Source of the DNA: Methanobacteriota archaeon
GTDB lineage: Archaea; Methanobacteriota; Methanobacteria; Methanobacteriales; Methanobacteriaceae
Assembly: GCA_023411115.1 (NCBI GenBank)
Contig: JAEYPF010000015.1
Span: 1 to 64,000, forward strand
Direction of reading: 5' to 3'
DNA: 64,000 nucleotides
Shown: piece by piece, positions 37,346-45,895 of the stretch
Layout: each line of letters begins with the position of its first letter
Numbering within the stretch: position 1 is the stretch's first letter
Made by a program: the position numbers and the translations under genes
Notes under the pieces: generated by a model
What the model was told of the DNA's origin: nothing
Seen by the model: the letters and a program-made list of their open reading frames with translations, nothing else
The model's database searches: none

Positions 37346-37682
37346 CATATCACCTGGATCTATCAATACGAATATGCAACAAATTACATTTGTTATTAAG
37401 TTTTAACTAATTATTATTACTTTCTGTGATATAACATAATCTTAAAACTAAAAACATTTTTAAGGATGAAAAAGTTAATAATAAATATATTTGATGTTTA
37501 AAGGACTACACTTTTAAATTGAATGTTATATATCATATTTAAGATGTTAGAGTAACTGTGTGCTCAAACTTTAAAACAGAATTTACATATTTTGTAAATA
37601 GGCTCTAAGGGGCTTATTTAAGATTAAATTAAAAACAAGATATAATGATTTTTATAATTTGAACTAATTTTATGTGAGAATT
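37346..37682. other. Intergenic stretch between divergent genes
   Basis: About 335 AT-rich bases that should hold the promoters of the CBS protein and of the DRG GTPase. I see no frame, repeat or RNA. Confidence 0.45.
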
Positions 37683-38777
37683 ATGGCTCTTGAAGACAGA
37701 ATTAAACAGATTGAAGACGAGATTCAAAAAACGCCGTATAATAAGGCAACTTCACATCATATAGGTAAGCTTAAAGCTAAATTATCCAAGCTTAAAGAAG
37801 ATGCTATACAAAGAAGTAGTAAGGGGACTAAAGGAAAAGGGTTCCATGTGAAGAAAAGTGGAGATGCTACAGTAGTACTGGTAGGATTTCCATCTGTTGG
37901 AAAATCAACTCTTCTAAATGACCTTACAAATGCAGAATCAAAAATAGGAGAATATGAATTTACAACATTAGAGATAATTCCAGGGATTATGGAATATGAA
38001 GGTGCTAAAGTCCAAATATTTGATATTCCGGGGATAATTACAGGGGCTTCAAAGGGTAAAGGAAGAGGAAGAGAGATATTATCAGTTGCAAGAAATGCAG
38101 ATTTAATATTAATAATACTCGATGTTTTTAATCCTCAACACACTAATGTCATAACAGAAGAACTTAGAAATATAGGAATAAGGCCAAATGAAACTCGATC
38201 TGATGTCACTGTAAAACCCAAAAAAATTGGAGGTTTGACTGTTTCTTCTACAGTAGAACTTACCCATATAGATGAAAGAACCATAAGATCTGTATTGAAC
38301 GAATATGGAATTCATAGTGCAGATGTCCTTATAAGAGATGATGTGACTGTGGATCAATTTATTGACAGTTTAGATGTAAGCTGTCGTTATATTCCGATGT
38401 TAAAGGTTATAAATAAGATAGATCTGGTTGATGAAAAGTATCTCAATGAACTTAAAGCCCAAATGCCAGATGCTGTATTTATATCTGCAAATAAGCAAAT
38501 TAATGTTGAAAAGCTTAAAAGAGAAACATTCGATAAACTGGCTCTTATTCGTATTTATTTAAAACCTCAAGGTAAAAAAGCAGATTATGATGAGCCACTT
38601 ATTGTTAGAAAAGATTCTACAGTTAAAGATGTGGCAAGTAAGCTTCATCGTGATTTTGTTAGGAATTTCAGGCATGCTAAGGTCTGGGGATCATCAGTAA
38701 AATTTGAAGGCCAAAAAGTAGGTTTAGATCATGTGCTAAATGATGAGGATGTTTTAAGACTAATAATTAAAAAATAA
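37683..38777 (+). CDS. DRG-type GTP-binding protein (Obg/TGS)
   Basis: Ribosome-associated GTPase of the developmentally regulated GTP-binding (DRG) family, about 364 residues. A helical N-terminus (ALEDRIKQIEDEIQKTPYNKATSHHIG) is diagnostic of DRG. G1 is GFPSVGKST, G3 DIPGI, and G4 NKID in VINKIDLVD. The C-terminal TGS domain begins near DEPLIVRKDSTVKDVA. ATG at 37683 is preferred over the GTG three codons earlier. Followed after 72 bases by thi4. Confidence 0.92.
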   Translation: MALEDRIKQIEDEIQKTPYNKATSHHIGKLKAKLSKLKEDAIQRSSKGTKGKGFHVKKSGDATVVLVGFPSVGKSTLLNDLTNAESKIGEYEFTTLEIIPGIMEYEGAKVQIFDIPGIITGASKGKGRGREILSVARNADLILIILDVFNPQHTNVITEELRNIGIRPNETRSDVTVKPKKIGGLTVSSTVELTHIDERTIRSVLNEYGIHSADVLIRDDVTVDQFIDSLDVSCRYIPMLKVINKIDLVDEKYLNELKAQMPDAVFISANKQINVEKLKRETFDKLALIRIYLKPQGKKADYDEPLIVRKDSTVKDVASKLHRDFVRNFRHAKVWGSSVKFEGQKVGLDHVLNDEDVLRLIIKK

Positions 38778-38849
38778 CAATAGTTAAATCTATTAAAAAC
38801 TAATTATGATTTGTATTTTTATAGATAAATTATAATAATTGGTGAAAAA

Positions 38850-39629
38850 ATGAAGTTGGATGATATAGTTATATCTAAAGCGATAATTGAAAGTTTTATG
38901 GAAGATTTCATAGATTATACTGATATTGATGTTGCAATAGGTGGTGGAGGTCCAGCAGGGCTTACAGCAGGATATTATCTTGCAAAGGCAGGCTTTAAAG
39001 TTGCACTATATGAAAGAAAACTAAGTATCGGCGGCGGTATGTGGGGCGGCGGTATGATGTTCAATAAAATAGTCGTCCAGGAAGAAAGTAAAAGGATTCT
39101 CGATGAATTTGGTATTAACACTCAAAAATATGAAGATGATTATTACATTGCAGATTCCATTGAATCTGTATCAACATTGTGTTCCAAAGCAACACAGGCA
39201 GGTCTTAAAGTCTTCAACCTTATGAGTATTGAAGATGTGATGATTCAGGAAGGAGAAGATATTACTGGCCTTGTTTTAAACTGGAGTGCAGTTGAAATGG
39301 CAAAATTGCATGTTGATCCCCTTACCATAAGGACTAAAGCTGTAATTGATGCAACTGGACATGATTGTGAAGTTGTAAAGGTTGTAGAACGGAAAGTAGG
39401 GCCAAAACTCAATACAGAGACAGGTAAAATCATTGGAGAAAAACCAATGTGGGCAGAAGTTGGAGAAAAAGCACTTATGGACAATACAAAAGAAGTATAT
39501 CCGGGATTATATGTTGCTGGAATGGCAGCAAATGCAGTTTATGGATCTCCAAGAATGGGTCCAATATTTGGTGGAATGCTTCTTTCTGGGGAAAGAATAG
39601 CGCAGATGCTAATTGAAAAATTAAAATAA
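38850..39629 (+). CDS. thi4: Thi4-type thiamine thiazole synthase
   Basis: Makes the adenylated thiazole precursor of thiamine from NAD, glycine and sulfur. 259 residues. The dinucleotide-binding fold is GGGGPAGLTAGYYLAKAG, and GGGMWGGGMMFN and PRMGPIFGGMLLSG are family hallmarks. In the region where fungal Thi4 carries the sacrificial Cys the sequence reads DATGHDCEV; methanogen enzymes have a His and take sulfur from free sulfide catalytically, and this sequence fits that type by my reading. Shares one base with the following kinase gene. Confidence 0.9.
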   Translation: MKLDDIVISKAIIESFMEDFIDYTDIDVAIGGGGPAGLTAGYYLAKAGFKVALYERKLSIGGGMWGGGMMFNKIVVQEESKRILDEFGINTQKYEDDYYIADSIESVSTLCSKATQAGLKVFNLMSIEDVMIQEGEDITGLVLNWSAVEMAKLHVDPLTIRTKAVIDATGHDCEVVKVVERKVGPKLNTETGKIIGEKPMWAEVGEKALMDNTKEVYPGLYVAGMAANAVYGSPRMGPIFGGMLLSGERIAQMLIEKLK

Positions 39630-40177
39630 TGAAAATGATAATCCTAATTACAGGAACACCAGGCGTTGGGAAAACCACTGTATCCTCGATACTTTCAGAA
39701 AAGTTGAATGCATGCCTTATAAATATCAATGAACTTGTGGGTGAAAAACACATTTATACAGGCATCGATGAAGAACGAGGATACAAAATAGTGGATATGG
39801 ATGCTCTCTTTAAAGAACTGAACGAAATAATAGGGAAGATTGATCCTGATAAATATATAATCATTGAGGGGCATCTTTCACATCTTTTTGAAAGTTCAGA
39901 TTTAGTAATTGTTTTAAGAGCCAATCCCGATGTTTTACAGGATCGTATGAAAACTAAAGGATGGAAAGAAGCTAAGATCCGCGAAAACATCGAAGCTGAA
40001 GCCATTGATATCTGTTCATATGAATCATTTGAGATTCACGGCGATAAGGTCAATGAAATAGATACCAGTGATATATCTCCAGAAGAAGTAGCTGATTTGA
40101 TAATTAACGTAGTAAATGGCGATAAACGGTATCCTGTAGGTAGTGTGGATTTTCTGGAGTATTTAGGGAAATTTTGA
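39629..40177 (+). CDS. AK6/Fap7-type adenylate kinase family protein
   Basis: P-loop kinase of 182 residues, GTPGVGKTT at 8-16, with the short AK6-like layout: INELVGEKHIYTGIDEERGYKIVDMDAL, IEGHLSHLF and VLRANPDVLQDRM. Eukaryotic Fap7/AK6 acts in 18S rRNA maturation with Rps14; the archaeal form has adenylate kinase and ATPase activity and may assist small-subunit assembly. Its ATG overlaps the thi4 stop (TAATG), so the pair is cotranslated. Confidence 0.88.
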   Translation: MKMIILITGTPGVGKTTVSSILSEKLNACLININELVGEKHIYTGIDEERGYKIVDMDALFKELNEIIGKIDPDKYIIIEGHLSHLFESSDLVIVLRANPDVLQDRMKTKGWKEAKIRENIEAEAIDICSYESFEIHGDKVNEIDTSDISPEEVADLIINVVNGDKRYPVGSVDFLEYLGKF

Positions 40178-40234
40178 AATTTTATCCATGTTTATATATG
40201 TTGATTTGATCTGATTTTTTAAATTGTATAGATA

Positions 40235-40265
40235 GAAAAGCTTTTTAAATAGAATACCAGATAAA
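40235..40265 (+). repeat. Direct repeat copy 1 with TATA box
   Basis: A 31-base identical segment shared with 40466-40496; the identity resumes 9-11 bases later as TATTCTTAAGTAA. It contains GAAAAG then TTTTTAAATA, which looks like a BRE/TATA pair. The predicted start, about 25 bases downstream, falls at the base of the stem-loop at 40274. Probably a duplicated promoter. Confidence 0.6.
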
Positions 40266-40273
40266 CTACATTG

Positions 40274-40342
40274 CTATTCTTAAGTAAGTCTTAAAATTCT
40301 ATATTTAAATGTAAAATTTTTAATTTACAGACTTAAGAATAG
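40274..40342 (+). ncRNA. Candidate stem-loop RNA after duplicated promoter
   Basis: CTATTCTTAAGT...CT (40274-40291) pairs with AGACTTAAGAATAG (40329-40342), a 14-base match with a 4-base interruption, enclosing an AT-rich loop. It starts where the upstream TATA box predicts transcription. No frame is present. A small regulatory RNA is a reasonable guess, not established. Confidence 0.4.
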
Positions 40343-40388
40343 TTTAATCTAAAAGATCAGTTTAATCCTGTTCTACTGAATAAATTTT

Positions 40389-40464
40389 GATCCACCTTTT
40401 ACAAAAAGCCGTCGAAAATTATGATTTTCGGGCATGCAAAAAATAAATTTTTTGCATGGTGGAT
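40389..40464. repeat. Hairpin pair enclosed by an outer inverted repeat
   Basis: ATCCACC (40390-40396) and GGTGGAT (40458-40464) enclose two hairpins, CGAAAAT/ATTTTCG (about 40413-40430) and ATGCAAAAAAT-aa-ATTTTTTGCAT (about 40434-40457). The unit belongs to the dispersed short-hairpin family of this window and ends just before promoter copy 2. Confidence 0.6.
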
Positions 40465-40465
40465 G

Positions 40466-40496
40466 GAAAAGCTTTTTAAATAGAATACCAGATAAA
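40466..40496 (+). repeat. Direct repeat copy 2 with TATA box
   Basis: Second copy of the 31-base GAAAAGCTTTTTAAATAGAA-type segment, 231 bases after the first. Downstream the TTCTTAAGTAA match continues, and CTTAAGA at about 40614 could pair with TCTTAAG, giving a weaker version of the copy 1 stem. No frame follows before 40734. Confidence 0.55.
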
Positions 40497-40644
40497 TTAT
40501 AATATTATTCTTAAGTAAATCATATGTTATATTGAGGATTATGGATAATGCGGATTCAATTATAAAATTACTGTACTAATTATTGATTCAGCAATTCAAC
40601 CCCTACATAAGAGCTTAAGATCCATTTCTATATTCTAATACTTA

Positions 40645-40704
40645 CGAAAAAACTTCTTTTCCGAAGTTTTTCCGTGCTTTCAAAAACTGAAGGTTTTTGA
40701 TAGT
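40645..40704. repeat. Two hairpins upstream of the translation operon
   Basis: GAAAAAACTTC/GAAGTTTTTC (about 40645-40672) and TCAAAAAC-tgaag-GGTTTTTGA-type arms (about 40680-40701) lie just ahead of rnp4. They match the short-hairpin family and may sit in the operon leader. Confidence 0.5.
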
Positions 40705-40733
40705 TGCACTAATGACTCATTAGAGGCTAGACT

Positions 40734-41105
40734 TTGAGAAGGGGAAGAAGACCAAAATGGATGTTAAAAATAGCAGGAGAAAGGATAGATATTCTCTTTA
40801 AACTTGCTGAAGAATCATTTGATACTCATCCACAGCGGTCGGATCGCTATGTAGAAATGGCAAGAAACATTGCAACAAAGTACAATATAAGAATGCCCAG
40901 AATCTGGAAGAGAAGATTCTGTAAAAACTGTTGCAAATTCCTGAAGCCTGGAAAGAATTGTCAAATCAGGTTAAAGAATTCATATGTTACTATAAAATGC
41001 CTTGAATGTGGAAGTGTGGTAAACATTCCATATATAAAGGAGAAGAAAGATAGAAGGAGGAGAAGAGTTGAATCCTACGTTATCAAAAAAGGAATTAATG
41101 AATAG
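40734..41105 (+). CDS. rnp4: RNase P protein component 4 (Rpp21/Rpr2)
   Basis: Protein subunit of RNase P, which trims tRNA 5' ends; pairs with Rpp29 on the RNA. 123 residues, highly basic. A helical N-terminus (ERIDILFKLAEESF, HPQRSDRYVEMARNIATKYNIRMP) is followed by the zinc ribbon CKNCCKFL and CLECG and a basic tail. TTG start. First gene of an eleven-gene translation operon that runs to ftsY. It overlaps the next gene. Confidence 0.93.
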   Translation: MRRGRRPKWMLKIAGERIDILFKLAEESFDTHPQRSDRYVEMARNIATKYNIRMPRIWKRRFCKNCCKFLKPGKNCQIRLKNSYVTIKCLECGSVVNIPYIKEKKDRRRRRVESYVIKKGINE

Positions 41106-41331
41106 ATCACTTTCAACAATCACCATAAATATTGGAAAATCTGGAATAAATGAAAATGTTATTGAAGAAATCAAAAGACAGCTTAAAGCACACGAAATAA
41201 TAAAAGTAAAATTTTCAAAAAGTATATCATCAGAAAAACAAAATTATATAACTGAGATAACCGAAAAATCAAATTCTAAACTCGTTGATTTAAGAGGTAA
41301 TGTTGCTGTAATTTATAAAAAAAGAAGGTAA
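41068..41331 (+). CDS. CRM/YhbY-family RNA-binding protein
   Basis: Small RNA-binding protein of 87 residues. ITINIGKSGINENVIEEIKRQLKAHEIIKVKF carries the GKxG loop typical of the CRM domain, found in bacterial YhbY (pre-50S-associated) and plant splicing factors. The TTG start with GGAGG upstream gives a 38-base overlap with rnp4; an ATG at 41098 (MNRSLS) is an alternative. The role is likely large-subunit assembly. Confidence 0.85.
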   Translation: MNPTLSKKELMNRSLSTITINIGKSGINENVIEEIKRQLKAHEIIKVKFSKSISSEKQNYITEITEKSNSKLVDLRGNVAVIYKKRR

Positions 41332-41345
41332 TTAGGAGGCTAAAT

Positions 41346-41783
41346 ATGACTACAGTTTATGATGTTCCTGCAGATTTGCTTATAAGCACAATTGCAAAAG
41401 ATTTAAGTGAAAATAAAAGTGTAAACCCGCCAGAATGGGCTAAGTTTGTAAAAACTGGTGTTCACAAAGAAAGGAGACCAGAAGATATGGACTGGTGGTA
41501 CACAAGATGTGCATCAATCTTAAGAAGGGTGTACATAGATGGCCCTGTTGGACTTAACAGTTTAAGATCATACTATGGTGGAAAGAAAGACAGAGGAAGC
41601 GAACCAGAGAAATTTGCAAAAGGCAGTGGTTCTATAATAAGAACGGCTTTACATCAGCTTGAAGATGCAGGATTCATTGCAAAGATAAAAGAAGGAAGAA
41701 TTGTAACTCCTGAAGGAAAATCTTTCATTGATAAAGCATCAAACGTTATTAAAAAAGAAATTCCTGAACTTGCTAAATATTAA
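41346..41783 (+). CDS. rps19e: Ribosomal protein S19e
   Basis: Archaeal/eukaryotic small-subunit protein of 145 residues needed for 40S/30S head maturation. Family motifs are clear: VYDVPADLLI, PPEWAKFVKTGVHKERRPED, DWWYTRCASILRRVY and the GPVGLNSLRSYYGGKKDRG loop. AGGAGGCT precedes the ATG. Downstream of the CRM protein by 14 bases. Confidence 0.97.
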   Translation: MTTVYDVPADLLISTIAKDLSENKSVNPPEWAKFVKTGVHKERRPEDMDWWYTRCASILRRVYIDGPVGLNSLRSYYGGKKDRGSEPEKFAKGSGSIIRTALHQLEDAGFIAKIKEGRIVTPEGKSFIDKASNVIKKEIPELAKY

Positions 41784-41820
41784 ATGTTGAAGTTGATTAT
41801 AATTTTATGGAGGCTGGATT

Positions 41821-42156
41821 TTGAGCGATATTGAAGAATTAAGACGTAAACGAATGCAAGAGTTACAGCAGCAAGCCGCTGCACAGCAAGCAGCATCCCA
41901 AGAACAAGAACAAGCACGCAGAGAACTGGAAGCTCAAAAAAAACAGGCTATGTTGCAAATTTTAACTCCTGAAGCCAGGGGAAGACTTGCAAATTTAAGG
42001 CTTACCAAACCAGAACTCGTAGATCAAATCGAACTTCAGCTTATTCAACTTGCTCAAATGGGGCGAATTAAATCCAAAATAACTGATGATCAGCTCAAAG
42101 AACTCCTGAAAAATCTTGTTGGTCAAAAAAGAGAGATTAACATAACAAGAAGATGA
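41821..42156 (+). CDS. PDCD5 family DNA-binding protein
   Basis: Compact helical-bundle protein of 111 residues homologous to human PDCD5. The Gln/Ala-rich helix (QQQAAAQQAAS) is followed by ILTPEARGRLANLRLTKPEL and QLAQMGRIKSKITDDQLKELL, the family core. Archaeal members bind nucleic acid; cellular role unclear. The TTG start has GGAGGCTG upstream. Its stop overlaps the next ATG (ATGA). Confidence 0.93.
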   Translation: MSDIEELRRKRMQELQQQAAAQQAASQEQEQARRELEAQKKQAMLQILTPEARGRLANLRLTKPELVDQIELQLIQLAQMGRIKSKITDDQLKELLKNLVGQKREINITRR

Positions 42157-42749
42157 AAGCCTGTGTTCTATACAGTGGAGGAAAAGACAGTTCACTCATG
42201 GCTGTAATTCTTGAAAAATTAGGATACAGCGTTGAACTTGTTACAATGAATTTTGGAATATTCGATTCATTTAAACCTGCGGCAGAATCAGCTTCTGCAC
42301 TTGTGTTTAAACATCGCGTCTTTAAAGCCCATAAAACCATAGTTGAAAATGCAACTGATATTATCATTAATGATAGATTTCCAAATAATGGAATAAATTA
42401 CATTCATAAAGAAGCATTAGACCTTGTTTCACGTGATTACGACGTGGTCGCAGATGGGACAAGAAGGGATGATAGGATCCCAAAACTTAAAGCAAGTGAG
42501 ATCAGCAGCCTTGAAGGGCGAAGAAATGTTGAATACATAACTCTCCGCGGATTTGGGCATAAAACAGTAAATAATCTCTCACAAAACCTTTTTGAAGTCA
42601 AAAAGGAACATACAAGCATGGAAAATAATTCCGATTATGAAATTGAAATACGGTACCTCATAAATGAGATTGAGGGAGATAAGGCATCGGAAAGTATATT
42701 TCCAAGTCATATCCAATCCCGAGTTGTGGGCTGGAAAAATAGAATTTAA
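42153..42749 (+). CDS. PP-loop ATPase family protein
   Basis: ATP-pyrophosphatase of 198 residues with the PP-loop SGGKDSS at 8-14, as in TilS, GMP synthetase and asparagine synthetase domains. These enzymes adenylate a carbonyl or base for thiolation or amidation. No cysteine pair for thiolation is evident, so the substrate is open; the translation-operon context suggests RNA modification. Overlaps the PDCD5 gene by four bases. Confidence 0.82.
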   Translation: MKACVLYSGGKDSSLMAVILEKLGYSVELVTMNFGIFDSFKPAAESASALVFKHRVFKAHKTIVENATDIIINDRFPNNGINYIHKEALDLVSRDYDVVADGTRRDDRIPKLKASEISSLEGRRNVEYITLRGFGHKTVNNLSQNLFEVKKEHTSMENNSDYEIEIRYLINEIEGDKASESIFPSHIQSRVVGWKNRI

Positions 42750-42776
42750 TAACTATAAGATTAATGTGGTGAAAAA

Positions 42777-42932
42777 ATGAGTAGAAATAGGCCATTAGCT
42801 AAAAAATTAAGGCTTGCCAAAGCCAATAAGCAAAATAGGCGTGTACCATTATGGGTAATGCTTAAAACTAACAGAAAAGTGAGAACTCATCCTAAGATGA
42901 GACAATGGAGAAGGAGTAAATTAAAAGTATAA
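42777..42932 (+). CDS. rpl39e: Ribosomal protein L39e
   Basis: Very small, basic large-subunit protein of 51 residues lining the exit tunnel. It begins MSRNRPLAKKLRLAKANKQN and contains RRVPLWVMLKTNRKVR and the final RQWRRSKLKV, all family hallmarks. GTGGTGA lies before the ATG. Followed after ten bases by L31e, the standard archaeal order. Confidence 0.96.
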   Translation: MSRNRPLAKKLRLAKANKQNRRVPLWVMLKTNRKVRTHPKMRQWRRSKLKV

Positions 42933-42942
42933 GGGGATTCAT

Positions 42943-43188
42943 ATGGAAAGAGTCTATGTCATACCACTGAGAAAAGTAAAAAATGTTCCAAGGACTATCA
43001 GGTCCCCAAGAGCAGTGCGTTACGTAAAAGAATTTATAGGAAAGCACATGAAAACAGAGGATATCATAATAGATGCTTCTGTTAATGAAAAAATATGGGA
43101 AAGAGGAATTCAAAAGATACCTCCTAAAATCAAAGTAAAAGCTGTAAAAGAAGAGGACGGTTCAGTTGAAGTCACCTTAGTTGAATAG
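42943..43188 (+). CDS. rpl31e: Ribosomal protein L31e
   Basis: Large-subunit protein of 81 residues located by the exit tunnel. ERVYVIPLRKVKNVPRTIRS and the RAVRYVKEFIGKHMK helix are characteristic, as is the IWERGIQKIPPKIKVKA strand pair. GGGG site before the ATG. Between L39e and aIF6, as in most euryarchaea. Confidence 0.96.
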   Translation: MERVYVIPLRKVKNVPRTIRSPRAVRYVKEFIGKHMKTEDIIIDASVNEKIWERGIQKIPPKIKVKAVKEEDGSVEVTLVE

Positions 43189-43196
43189 GTGAATTG

Positions 43197-43871
43197 ATGA
43201 TAAGAAGAGCTAATTTAAATGGGAACCCCAATCTTGGAGTTGCAATTTCTGCTACTGACAAAGTTGCAATAGTTCCCTCTAATTTATCAGAAGCAATGGA
43301 ACAGCTTATAGTAGATACTCTGGAAGTTCCTGTAATTAAAACCCCAGTTAGCGGGAGTAATCTTGCGGGAGCACTGGCAGTAGGAAACTCAAATGGATTT
43401 GTAGTATCTCCATATGCTCTTGACAGCGAAATAGAAGCCATTAAAGAGTCTGGTGTGGAAGTAGCAAGAATTGAAGATAAATTTACAGCAGTAGGTAATA
43501 TAATACTTGCAAATAATTTTGGGGCCATTGTAAATCCGCTGCTTTCTGATGAATCATTAGAAATTATTAAAGACACTTTAGATGTCGAAGTAGAACGAGG
43601 AAGTATAGCTAAATTTAAGATTACAGGGTCTGTCGCTGTTTCAACAAATAAAGGAATATTAGCACATCCTTCTGCGACTGAGGATGAACTTGCATTTGCA
43701 GAAGGCATAATGAAAGTTCCTGCAGATGTTGGAACTGTAAATAGAGGTATAATGCTTGTTGGAGCGTGCGCAGTAGCAAATTCCAATGGTGTTATTGTAG
43801 GACTGAACACTACAGGTCCTGAACTTGCAAGAATTGAAGAAGCATTAGGTTTTCTTGAGGGATATGAATGA
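43197..43871 (+). CDS. eif6: Translation factor aIF6
   Basis: Binds the 50S subunit and prevents premature joining with 30S. 224 residues built of five quasi-identical alpha/beta units, visible as repeated NxxG motifs: NPNLGV, NSNGFVV, NNFGAIV, NKGILA, NSNGVIVG. The ATG at 43197 has AGGTGA four bases before; an adjacent TTG is less likely. Overlaps the LX gene start by four bases. Confidence 0.97.
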   Translation: MIRRANLNGNPNLGVAISATDKVAIVPSNLSEAMEQLIVDTLEVPVIKTPVSGSNLAGALAVGNSNGFVVSPYALDSEIEAIKESGVEVARIEDKFTAVGNIILANNFGAIVNPLLSDESLEIIKDTLDVEVERGSIAKFKITGSVAVSTNKGILAHPSATEDELAFAEGIMKVPADVGTVNRGIMLVGACAVANSNGVIVGLNTTGPELARIEEALGFLEGYE

Positions 43872-44098
43872 GAACTAAGATATTTAGAATTCAAGGTAAA
43901 TTTATGATGGGAAATAAATTCAAACCTTTTACAAAGGAATTGAAAGCCATAAATGAAGATGATATACGCGAAAAAATCTATTCAGATTTTGGAAGCAAAC
44001 ACGGAATAAACAGGAATAAAATAGTCATAGAAAACATTAAAGAAATTTCAAAAGACGACATCCAGGATCCACTAATTAAAGCCTTAATTCAAGGGTGA
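43868..44098 (+). CDS. rpl18a: Ribosomal protein L18Ae/LX
   Basis: Large-subunit protein of 76 residues, the archaeal single-domain form of eukaryotic L18a. FRIQGKFMMGNKFKPFTKELKA and EKIYSDFGSKHGINRNKI are the family core. ATGA overlap with aIF6 suggests translational coupling. Confidence 0.94.
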   Translation: MRTKIFRIQGKFMMGNKFKPFTKELKAINEDDIREKIYSDFGSKHGINRNKIVIENIKEISKDDIQDPLIKALIQG

Positions 44099-44103
44099 TC
44101 TTA

Positions 44104-44538
44104 ATGGAAGATAGACAAAGGCTCGAACAGATGGTAAATGAAATTAATATGTACCAGGGCCAAGTGGATGTTTTGAAACAACAAATTGAATCAGTTCAAT
44201 CTTCTATAGCAGAACTGGCATCAGCTGAAGAAACTTTAGAGGCCATTAAGGGAAAAGAAAATACAGAAACATTTGTACCGATAGGTGCAGGTTCTTTTCT
44301 TATTACTGAGCTTAAAAACACTGATGAAGTAATAATGGGACTTGGAGCAGGCGCTGCTGCAAAGAAAAATATAGATGAAGCAAAAGAAAGTATATCATCC
44401 CAAAGAAAAGAGTTAGAACAGTTAACTGATAAAATGGTGGGAGATGTACAGAAATTAACTGATTATATCGTGAGAAAAAGCCCTGAAGCTGAAGCACTTC
44501 TTAGAAAGGTGGAAAGTGAAGAAGCTCCAAGGCAATAA
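44104..44538 (+). CDS. pfdA: Prefoldin subunit alpha
   Basis: Subunit of the hexameric archaeal chaperone that holds unfolded chains for the thermosome. 144 residues: two long coiled-coil helices around a beta hairpin (TFVPIGAGSFLITELKNTDEVIMGLGAG). The ATG at 44104 with GGGTGAT upstream is chosen over a GTG overlapping the LX stop. Its place between LX and ftsY is conserved in archaea. Confidence 0.95.
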   Translation: MEDRQRLEQMVNEINMYQGQVDVLKQQIESVQSSIAELASAEETLEAIKGKENTETFVPIGAGSFLITELKNTDEVIMGLGAGAAAKKNIDEAKESISSQRKELEQLTDKMVGDVQKLTDYIVRKSPEAEALLRKVESEEAPRQ

Positions 44539-44590
44539 CTCTTTATTTTTTTATTTTAATTGACTTGGAATTTAAAAGGACGTGAATATT

Positions 44591-45784
44591 TTGTTTGAAT
44601 CACTTAAAAAGAAATTCAACGGCACTATAGGAAAAATAAGTGATAAACTCTCAAATGAGGAAGAAAAAGCAGAAGAAACTCGCGGAGATGAAATTCCAGA
44701 AGAAACCAAAGAAGAAGCTGTGCAAGAAGAAACCTTCGAAAAACTGGAAAAAATTGAAAAACCTTCGGCTGAAGAAAAAGAGCCTGAAGCTGGAGTCAGG
44801 GGAAGGATATCTGGAATTTTTTCCAGGGAAAAAAAAGAAGAAGTAGAAGAAGAACCTGAAGTTACTCCAGAGGAAGCTAAAAAAGAAGAGCCTGTGGAAG
44901 AGGAAGAAAAGTCCGGAATGTTCTCTTTCGTTACTAAAAAGACAATATCCGAAAAAGATATCGATGATATACTCTTTGAACTTGAAATGTCTCTTTTAGA
45001 AAGCGATGTTGCAATGGAAGTCGCAGAAAAAATCATCAATTCTGTAAAAGAAGACCTGGTTGGTAAAAAAATTAGAAGAAGAAGCGACGTTGCAGAATTT
45101 ACAAAAGAGGCCCTTAAAAAAGCTATTTCTGAAATACTGGGAATTGAAACTCGAGATCTTAAAGAAATGGCAGATAATGCTCAAAAATCGGGCGAACCCC
45201 TTAAAATCATGTTTGTAGGGATAAATGGTACTGGTAAAACAACCACCATAGCCAAAGTAGCTACTTATTTTATAAACGAAGGACATACGCCAGTTATCGC
45301 TGCTTCTGATACGTTTAGGGCGGGTGCAATTGAACAGATTAGTCACCACGCTGAAAACATTGGTGTAAAAATTATAAAGCACAAAAAAGGTGCAGATCCA
45401 GCTGCAGTTGCCTATGATGCAGTAGAGCACGCAAGAGCTAAAGGAAAGGATATAGTTTTAATAGATACTGCAGGCAGAATGCAGACAAATATTAATCTCA
45501 TGGACGAGATGAAGAAAATTCAGCGTGTTGTAAAGCCCGATCTTATTATTTATGTCGGTGACGCTTTAACTGGAAACGATGCTGTGGAACAGGCTTCAAA
45601 ATTTGATGAAGCTGTTGGTGTCGATGGAATTGTTCTAACAAAGGCAGATGCAGATGCAAAGGGTGGAGCAGCACTTTCAATAGGTTATGTCATTAACAAA
45701 CCAATCCTGTTTTTAGGTGTTGGCCAGTCATATGGAGATATAATGGAATTTAAGCCTGAATGGATGGTTGAACAGTTAATATAA
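44591..45784 (+). CDS. ftsY: Signal recognition particle receptor FtsY
   Basis: GTPase that docks SRP-ribosome complexes at the membrane. About 397 residues. A long acidic Glu/Lys-rich A domain (about 15-120) precedes the N domain and the G domain: G1 GINGTGKTT, DTFRAGA, G3 DTAGRM, G4 TKADADAKGG. The TTG at 44591 (giving FESLKKKF) has GTGA at good spacing; a GTG at 44582 is the other candidate. Last gene of the translation operon. Confidence 0.95.
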   Translation: MFESLKKKFNGTIGKISDKLSNEEEKAEETRGDEIPEETKEEAVQEETFEKLEKIEKPSAEEKEPEAGVRGRISGIFSREKKEEVEEEPEVTPEEAKKEEPVEEEEKSGMFSFVTKKTISEKDIDDILFELEMSLLESDVAMEVAEKIINSVKEDLVGKKIRRRSDVAEFTKEALKKAISEILGIETRDLKEMADNAQKSGEPLKIMFVGINGTGKTTTIAKVATYFINEGHTPVIAASDTFRAGAIEQISHHAENIGVKIIKHKKGADPAAVAYDAVEHARAKGKDIVLIDTAGRMQTNINLMDEMKKIQRVVKPDLIIYVGDALTGNDAVEQASKFDEAVGVDGIVLTKADADAKGGAALSIGYVINKPILFLGVGQSYGDIMEFKPEWMVEQLI

Positions 45785-45895
45785 CTGTTTTAAATTTAAA
45801 AATTTTCTTCCGTTTCTATTTTATAATAATTTATTTATTCAATTGATCAAAATAATCATGTGACTTTTTTATTAATTTCCTTTTGGAGATAATAT

